Shown one piece after another: positions 56,691-64,000 of a DNA stretch of 64,000 nucleotides (positions are counted from its first letter, which is position 1; every line of letters starts with the position of its first letter). The DNA is taken from assembly GCF_004664715.2 (NCBI RefSeq), contig NC_051079.1, forward strand, positions 60,938,660 through 61,002,659, in the 5' to 3' direction. Made by a program: the position numbers and the translations under genes. Under the pieces are notes generated by a model. That model worked only from the letters and a program-made list of their open reading frames with translations. It had not been told where the DNA came from and did no database searches. This DNA comes from Peromyscus leucopus. Taxonomy: Eukaryota; Chordata; Mammalia; Rodentia; Cricetidae.

Positions 56691-57440
56691 CTGTTTGGAG
56701 ACCATTGTTGGTCCCAGGAACTGTTTCTGTATTCAGCAACTTGGTAAGAAAATTTACCCATGTCCCTCTCTAAAGTCTAGCCTGATGAGTACAGCCTTCA
56801 TCCCTCACTAAGGAAACTTTCTTTGCAACAGATAGAGATCACTACAAAAAAAAAAAAACAACCAATCAAAATGCAGAGTGGCACCCAGCCCCAGTATACA
56901 CACCTGCAAAACAATTCCTGCGCTTAAGGCTCAGGGAACGTTGCAGAAGAAGGGGTGGAGAGACTGTAAGAGCCAGAGGATCTGGAAGTTTGCTGTGAGA
57001 CCAGGTTTCCTGTAATGTCCAAAGTTACACCCATCAAGTCTCACCACATGACTGCCTACACATGAGATGAGCAAGGACAACACATACGCAGTGGACAGGG
57101 GAAAGACCACAAGGCTTCAACCCTACACAAAGAACAACAGGCAAATAAGGAATTTATCTGAGTGAGAGCGCAAGAAACAGTCTTCCAGTTTGTAATCTAG
57201 TTCCAAATGGTCAGCCCTGAAAACGTGCGCATGTATGAAAACACACACGCATATGCATTATAACGACTGCCCAGGTTATGTTTAGAAATATATACCTATA
57301 TACATATATGCATAAAGTAACAATTAATGAAAAAGTGGCCCTGGATTTGAAAGAGCGTAATGGAGGTTATATGGGAGAATTTGGAGGGAGAACGAGGAAG
57401 GGAGAAATAGTATAATTATAATCTCAAAATACGTTTTTAA
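56691..57440 (+). repeat. L1 3' UTR and terminus, well preserved
   Basis: TTCATCCCTCACTAAGGAAA near 56797, AAGGCTCAGGGAACGTTGCA near 56927, GTAAGAGCCAGAGGATCTGG near 56966, CATCAAGTCTCACCACATGA near 57033, CCTACACAAAGAACAACAGG near 57122, and GGCCCTGGATTTGAAAGAGC near 57336. The close TATATGGGAGAATTTGGAGG and TAATTATAATCTCAAAATA is the usual rodent L1 3' end. It is younger-looking than the copies at 1491 or 47411. Confidence 0.7.
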
Positions 57441-58404
57441 AAAAGAAAGTGTTCATTGAAGGGTTACAGTAAGTAACACTAAACTACAACAAAACATTTG
57501 CAGACAACAGTACCAGCTTCCAGAATGATCCACACAGTGCACTTGAGTTGCACACTTCATTAACACACTTGTAAAGCAACACTGTTGGGTTCCCTCAGCT
57601 TCTAGCCTTAACTTGAGATTGAAGAGGAAAAGGGTGCCTCCAGTCTCTCCACGTACACTGTGCACCCGGCTTAGAATCCGGCTGCCCAAAGCCCAGTCCA
57701 GAGGACTTTATAATGGGCCAGTGGGAGGCAAAGGCTGGGGGTGGAAATCAGCAACTGCTGCCTGTGCTCACTTCAGCCCAGGACACACTTGAGCAGTGAA
57801 TGAAGAACGGAAGGGACAGCTCTGCTCCGCCAGCCGTGTGAGTGAAGGGGAGGGAATTGCCCGCGCTGGCCGCTGGAAGAGAAGATAACGAAGCTAGTGC
57901 ACTAAAACCATAGATAACAGACTGAAAATGGGGTGCATCTCTGCCCCCCACCACCACCACCACTACTGGAGAACCAAGGGAAAATAGGAACCACCACCGC
58001 AGCAGCAGGTCCCGGATGCCTAAGAAGCTCTGTGGTAAATAAAGAGTTTACACAGTTCACAAATACCTACTGGGAGCTAGAGGAGAGGCACTCAAAGGCT
58101 CTAAGCTTAAAGAAAACAAAAGGAGACAGAAATGCCACACCATGGCTTGTTCAGCGTACTTTGTATTGACATGCCATGCTATAGCTCATAATGTGTACAA
58201 TTATTACATCTTTTTTTTTTAAGGATATTTGAAAAGCTAAGAAGCCTGGGTATTGGGGAGGAGTGCTGGTTTCATATTTTAGTTTCTATCTCTGAATGTC
58301 TTCCAACTCATGACTAAGTTCCAAAGAGGACACAGCAAGTCACAGCCACAATCTTAACAATGAGGACAGTGTAGGAGCTGACAGGGCTGACCTGGTCAAG
58401 TTTG
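57441..58404. other. Unassigned DNA with a promoter-like patch
   Basis: 57640-57900 is GC-richer, with ACTTTATAATGGGCCAGTGG near 57705 (a TATA-like word) and scattered CpGs (CTCCGCCAGCCGTGTGAG, TTGCCCGCGCTGGCCGCTGG). A CCA-type tandem lies at 57947-57963. There is no attached open reading frame, so a promoter role is speculation. Confidence 0.35.
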
Positions 58405-58572
58405 TAAGATGGCAGGTGCCCGTGTGTTACTCTGAGCAGATCATTTAACCATGAGCCTCTATTTTGAGTGGCTCTTCTGCATGCCTTGTCATATTGCTGT
58501 ATAGATTAAATGTAGGAATGCAGAAAGTTGTGGGCAAATGCCTGACATGTGGTAATGCATCTCATACGTTCT
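58405..58572 (+). repeat. MIR SINE, diverged
   Basis: CAGATCATTTAACCATGAGC near 58438, TGCTGTATAGATTAAATGTA near 58495, and AAATGCCTGACATGTGGTAA near 58536 follow the 3' half of MIR (the AACCTCT, GATTAAATG and GTGCCTGGCACATAGTAA blocks). Confidence 0.6.
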
Positions 58573-60437
58573 TATAGCTTATGATATTGGTTATTAATAT
58601 GGCTTCTTGGATTTTATAGCCTGGAGACAAAATGTGGTATAAAATATCCTCTTAGAAGTCTCCAGCAGACAACTCAGTTTCTGGCCTAGCCAGTACCTCT
58701 TTCTCACTAGTGGAGCATTCTTTCCAATGGGAAACCCATTCTGGGTGGCTAGGCAAGACCTGATCAACCACCTCCAGAGGTGAATAACCAGGTCTGGCCA
58801 ATCATTGCTTCTCGTTCCTTAGTTACAGGGATGCGTCCCTAGTAAATGCCAACCAAATCCTTTGTGAGAGTTGACCTAGGAATTCTGGAGGAACGATATT
58901 CTTCTTTCTCCAGGCTGGGAACTGAAATTACAATATGAGCCTGTAGAAGCTCCAAAAGAAAGGCTTTATGAGAAAGAAGGGAAAAACAGGCAAGAGCAGA
59001 AGAGCTCAAGCCAAGGAGACCCATGCCCCAGCTGGACCGCATGATAGGTGCTTCCCATAGAGTAAGACAATAACCTCCCTATTGCAATGGAAGCAGACAG
59101 CGTTGATTCCTATCTTTTACTCGCAGGAGTCCTTCTAATTCAGCGCAATGATGGTTGAGTTGGAACTGGCCTGGCAGCCTGAGCACCAAGGCAGACCCAC
59201 TCTGTCTGGAACGAAATCACACATCACTAGAAGGTTAAGGAAGAATGCTGTAACCCAGCCCCACTCTGGCGGACTCTACAGTACAGACCAGCACAGCAAA
59301 CAGGAGCAGAAAAGAGAAACAGAAAAATCCAGCTGTTATTTGAAAGGACAGAATTGAAAGTATACCTGAGTTTTCATGTTTTTCCTCTAAAACGCATCTA
59401 ACTTTACCCATTCTTATGTTTTTCTACTTTAGAAGAAGCAGTTTGATCTGAGCTTGGTCCAGGATTTGGTGTTAACTAAAGAGGGTGAAAGTGTCTTTCC
59501 TCCCTCCATCTCCAAGCCATGTAAAGGCTGGAAGGTGCCAAAGCCTGGTCTTTCATACCCTGGAAGCAGAGGAGATGAGCTTTGTTGCTAAAATTCAGAG
59601 CTCCGCTATGGGACCATTGTCTATACACCCCATCAAGAGCTGTATGAAAAACACAATGGATCTGCAGGTTGGAAGAATAAAGAATTTGGGCTGGAGTCAA
59701 CCAAAGTAGGAAGTTGCCAAACAAAGGAGATCCTATGTCAAAATCTAGAGTCTTTGCCCTTGTCTGATAATAGAGATTTTCCCTGGGAAGCCAGGATAGC
59801 AGAATGGAAGAGAAACCCTGGGGAAGACACTAGATAAAAACCATAAAGCCCTGATGCTGGCCACTGACAAAAGGGATGTTCTCCGGTCTCTTGCCCTTGG
59901 AAAAGTGGAGCATCCCTTCCAGCCTCCAGGAACCCATCAGCAGTCCCCATCCACTATGGGATGCAGCTGAGCTCTGCTCTGCCTTGAGTCTTCTGAGGCC
60001 AGTAACACAACAAGGGTGATGATCCTTCCCACCATGTCTTCACCCAAGGACACAACTTACATACCTTTCAGGGGAAAAAAAAAGCAATGTTATAGAAAGG
60101 AGTCCCCATACCAATCTTTGGGCCATGCTAGAGACATCAAGCTGTGCATAACAGGGACATTAGAGTGGGCAGATAATCATCAGATGATTACTGCTAAGCA
60201 AAAATCACTTAAAGGACACCCAGGGGGAAATCAGCACCCCACAGCTTTGGGCACTCTTGCTTTAGTTTATTTCCCAAAGCCATATGTTCCAAACTTCTGT
60301 AACTGTAAATCCACTCAACAAAGAATTGAAATAATCAGCCACTAATGATATGTATTTGCCTAATCATGAATTATGTACCTGAGTCATCATTCTAACAATA
60401 TTATCTATGTTATAAAATACATAAAAGCAGATCTTAA
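58573..60437. other. Unassigned DNA
   Basis: About 1.9 kb without a recognised gene. 59450-59960 has a texture of an old dispersed repeat that I cannot name. The 109-codon frame at 60016-60345 has no domain. Confidence 0.4.
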
Positions 60438-60530
60438 ATGACAGAGGCATAGCTTGGTGGTAGGGTATTTGCCTTGCATGTATAAAACTCTGACTTGAAT
60501 CCTTAGTATTCTTTTTAAAAAAAAACATAT
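60438..60530 (+). repeat. ID-like SINE
   Basis: GAGGCATAGCTTGGTGGTAG near 60444, GGTATTTGCCTTGCATGTAT, and TTGAATCCTTAGTATTC then an A-rich tail: tRNA-derived ID pattern, diverged. Confidence 0.6.
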
Positions 60531-62170
60531 TTTTAAGGATGTAATAAAGAAGTAAATAATATATCTACTAATTACTATGTATTGCCTTGTTTATACATTC
60601 AGGGTAAGATTTAACATTTGTAACCGGAGATATGAACTCATATTTAAAATAAATGTCTTTATTTCAATGTCATGGCCAGCCTCTTGCTAGGTAATTATCT
60701 CACACTGTGTTTGTCTCAAGAGGCACTTGACAGGGAACTTGCACAGGAGCAGGAATGAGGTCCCCACTTGCCTGTGTGGTTTCCTGCCTGTGCTGAGTGC
60801 CATCTTTAATCCCAAGCTGGATCTCAGAACTCTTGAAGCCATTTGCCCATTTGGTGCATGTTGAAGTGAGATGTAACCGTATTCATGTAAGCTGCAAATC
60901 CACCTAATCAGGCAAATGTTCAGAAAACAGCACGCTGGGAACCAGCAGAGCAGGGGGCGCCTGCTCTTAGACACTAGGAAGCCTCTGTTCATGCCTCAGG
61001 GGGATTAAGTCCTGTGTGACAAATGGACCATGATATGGACTGTGGGGGGCACAAATGTACCTCCCTCCAGATAAACTCCAGTGAATGTTTTATTCACTTT
61101 TAGGTCACAAATAAATAAAAGAGGAATGTCACTATCTTCTGCCCTCTGATAGCTCATTTGGCATGACTCTACCCCTTCTAGAGGCCCTGCTACAGACACC
61201 ACTGACCCTCACTCTGGCAGCAGCTGGGTTCCTGGCCCTTCTTCCCCTCCCACCTCCTGACAGCTAGAGAACCCGAGCTCCAAGTCTCAGAGTCCAGGCT
61301 TCTCAGCATGACGCAGAGACCTTTTCACCTACTCTTGCACCCTCCCAGCTTCATGCCTTTCTCTTTCTCTAGCGAAATCCTCGCCCCTTCCCACCTCCTT
61401 CCCCACATGCAAGCGCTGCTCCACCAGGCCAGAGTCTTCCATGTCTTCACAGCTTCTCTGTTCTCTGCTGGGACTGTCTTAGTTCCACATGGCCTGAATC
61501 TACCAGTCTTCCTCCTAACCCTCAATCAAATCCTCCCACTCTGGAGCCCATGGAATCACCTGCACCAACTCCAGATAAAACAGCAGTCACAACTTCTTTC
61601 TCCAGTTAATTATTCCAACACTCACCTTTCCCTTAAGTGATACTTCACCACAACCTGGAAGTATCTTCCAATAAATCAAATGGGCTTAACTCACTCTGGA
61701 AGCGTCAACCCACTGCCTAGGCAAGCACAGAAATGTAGAGTCAGATTTTTCCCTCCTGTTGTTAGATCTCCTGGCCTTGTTCTGCTGTCTGAAACCTTGA
61801 ACATTCACCACTGACTACACATTCCATAGCCCCATTGAAACATTCACACTCTGCTGAGATGCTCACATCTGTCCAAGAGGCTCCATGGGCACCACACTTG
61901 GATGCCCAGTTCCCTACCTTATGTCAACACACAGTTAATTCCTCAAAGGCTGGTGGGTCTCAAGAGACTTCCAAGTTGTGTCACACCCTAGCTTAAACCA
62001 GATAACCATCAAAAATGCTTGGGTGAAACCTAGTCAACAGGATAGTGGCTCCATTTTAGAGGGTACTTAGCTATTCTTGCTAGTACTACTACTTCCCTGA
62101 CCACCACGGATTCTTCAATAACAACTCTCTGATGGAGGCTCTTGAGTCTATCAGCCTAGGCTTCCAAACA
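60531..62170. other. Unassigned DNA
   Basis: No gene recognised; the 110-codon frame at 61308-61640 is Ser/Leu/His-rich without domains. Confidence 0.4.
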
Positions 62171-62525
62171 AAATACACAAGGTGGTCAGCTTAACAATAG
62201 GAATGTGTTTCCTCCCAGTTCTGGAGGCAAGGAATTCAAGATTGTGATGCAGGTGCATTCATTTTCTAGGGGCCTCTCTCCCTGTCTATGGACAGTTACC
62301 TTCTTGCCATGTATACACATGGCCTTTTCTTTGTGCATGTAGAGAGCAGTCTGTGGTATCTCATCCTCTCAGAAGAAGAGAAGTCCTATCAGATTAGGGT
62401 TCTGCCCTGTTGATGTCACTGAACTCGAACTACTTTCCCCAAAGTTCCAGGTCTACATATGCACATTCTGAGGATTAAGATTTCAACCTATGAAGGGGGA
62501 CAATTCAACCATGGCCATCATCAAT
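62171..62525 (+). repeat. Ancient mammal-wide repeat
   Basis: CCTCCCAGTTCTGGAGGCAA near 62212, TCTAGGGGCCTCTCTCCCTG near 62266, GCACATTCTGAGGATTAAGA near 62461, and TTTCAACCTATGAAGGGGGA near 62482 follow the same order as 33411-33850. I think it is an old L1 3' end-type repeat; the family needs a search. Confidence 0.5.
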
Positions 62526-62689
62526 CACTTCATCAAGTTCCACTTATACTGAGAGCAAATTCAGCTCCCTAGATTGAAGTCAAAGGGGGATTCATCTTTC
62601 AGAGGTCAAGTGCGTAAGCTTCCCCGGACACCCTTACCTGCATGAAGAATCAGATGCTCCATTTTCCATTTGGCCATAGAATTTATGTC

Positions 62690-63035
62690 ATGGTGTGGGC
62701 TTCATTGTGTCCCACAAAAGTTCGTGTGGTCAACTCCTGACCCAAGGACATCAAAGTGCAAAGGGTTTTTTGGAAATGAGGTTTTGGTGAAGATAATCAA
62801 GTTATAGCAAGACCATATGAGTGGGTCTTAGTCCAACACAGCTAGCATCCCCAGAGAAGGAAGTAACATGAACACAGATGTTTACAGGGGAAAATCAAGA
62901 TGGTGGCCCTGGGAGAAGATAGTCATCTGTAAGCAAGATGACACCAGCCTGGCAATACCTTGATCTCAAATTTCAAGCTTCCAAAGCTATAAATGGGGAA
63001 TGCTCCACTGTTTAGGCCATCTAAACCAGGTCACA
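62690..63035 (+). repeat. Ancient mammal-wide repeat
   Basis: TCATTGTGTCCCACAAAAGT near 62702, AACTCCTGACCCAAGGACAT near 62731, AAATGAGGTTTTGGTGAAGA near 62774, and TTTCAAGCTTCCAAAGCTAT near 62971 form the order of a known mammal-wide repeat (opening TGTGTCCCCC-AAA-TTCAT, closing CCAGCCTCCAGAAC). Confidence 0.5.
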
Positions 63036-63630
63036 TACTTAATGCAACCTTAGAGAAACAGATCAATTCTATTAAGAAGTGTACTCTGTAATAATGGGCA
63101 CCTCTCCGTGTTAGACTGCCACGTAGACTATTCTAAGTGTCCCTGGCATCTGTTCATGAAGCAGGGCACAAAGCAAGGGATGGGCAGAGGGAAGGAGAAA
63201 TGATGGAGCTCTTCTTCATTCCTGGAATGTGTCATCTTTTAAGTCTGTCTTCTGAGTTCTTAAAGTTGCACTCAACTCTGGCTAAAAGGGAACTCTTAGA
63301 AATTTCTATCATCATGTTTCCTCTTACTTCTAGTGATGCTTTAGATAAGGTGAGCGGAGCTTGCCAAGGGCTTGCTCACAGAACTGTGGCAGAAAGTACA
63401 GAGGGCCAGACACAGCCTAGGTCTAGCACCAGTGTCCTTCAGAAACACAACACAACTTAATATTCCTGACAGCCACAGTAGAGACATTTAAGATGAAATT
63501 AATTTTAATAATGCACATTTTATTTTTAAGTTCCAATATATTAAAATCTTAGGTATTTTATACTGTTTAGCACACTGTCTTCAAAATCAAATGTATATAA
63601 ATTAGTTCTGACTGGCCTCAGTTTAACTGT
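63036..63630. other. Unassigned DNA
   Basis: No gene recognised; the 107-codon frame at 63137-63460 shows no domain. 63490-63600 is AT-rich. Confidence 0.4.
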
Positions 63631-63674
63631 TCACTAGTGACATGTCACTAGTGGTTACTGTATTGAACAGCACC

Positions 63675-63925
63675 AGTGTTGGAGGTTCATGATTTTGGAA
63701 TTAGAAGGACATACGTTTGTGTCTTGACCCATCAAGACACAGGGGTTGTTTAACCTTTTGCTTCCATTCTGCATCTCTCAAATACTGGCAATGCTACTAT
63801 CTCCCAAGACTAACACGAAGGTCCAATGAAATTTTCCAGGCCGAGTGTCTGGCACTTTGGCAGCATAATCACCAGGTGCCAAGCCCTGTGTCATGTGACT
63901 TACATGGTAAACACTCAGAAAATTA
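63675..63925 (+). repeat. MIR SINE
   Basis: TTCATGATTTTGGAATTAGA near 63687, GGACATACGTTTGTGTCTTG, GGTTGTTTAACCTTTTGCTT near 63743, and GTGTCTGGCACTTTGGCAGC near 63846 then AAACACTCAGAAAAT follow MIR order, though the middle is diverged. Confidence 0.55.
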
Positions 63926-64000
63926 TAACATATGTTTTTAACAACCAGAACTGAAGCAGTTTCTGCCAGGTAAATAACATCCTTCTAGGTCATTTTTTTT

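Overview
The window looks like gene-poor nuclear DNA from a rodent, most likely a cricetid and plausibly a deer-mouse-type species. The evidence is a dense layer of rodent repeats (B1, B2/B3-type and ID SINEs, rodent L1 3' ends, rodent ERV LTRs, URR1-like hAT copies) over older mammal-wide repeats (MIR, MER5-like, MLT1-like, L1M-like). A 2.9 kb LTR element at 18701-21603 has the size and LTR length I recall for the mys family first described in Peromyscus, and the B1 at 30885 is of the type I associate with cricetids. Species assignment is inference. Repeat names come from recognition by eye; no RepeatMasker or database search was run.

I find no convincing host protein-coding gene, rRNA, tRNA or CRISPR array. 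Open reading frames are short (the longest in non-repetitive DNA is 161 codons), lack recognisable domains, and often lie inside microsatellites. The window is best read as intergenic or deep-intronic DNA.

Layout. 1-7.4 kb: several L1 3' ends and three LTRs of different families (1955, 5262, 7009). 7.4-16.5 kb: microsatellites, a B2, a B1/ID composite, a degraded composite SINE, an MLT1-like LTR fragment and a rodent L1 3' terminus. 16.5-22.1 kb: the most structured part. An antisense LTR is split by an RMER1-like element with a short target duplication, and next to it an L1 3' UTR is split by the complete mys-type element with a 6-bp target duplication. 23.0-23.7 kb: a CA-rich array with a precise 202-bp higher-order period. 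24-36 kb: scattered SINEs, MIR, ancient repeats, and a young B1 with a clear 15-bp target duplication. 36.1-40.7 kb: antisense L1 (3' UTR, then RT and endonuclease parts of ORF2, then 5' sequence) with a second RMER1-like insertion. 41-64 kb: sparser, with a C-poor purine-rich tract, URR1 copies, a B2 with target duplication, MIR copies, L1 3' UTRs, and two somewhat CpG-richer segments that are the only weak candidates for host regulatory DNA.

The content forms no pathway. What is informative is the insertion history: the mys-type element is younger than its L1 host, the RMER1-like copies are younger than the LTR and the L1 they interrupt, and the 30885 B1 and the 202-bp array look recent.
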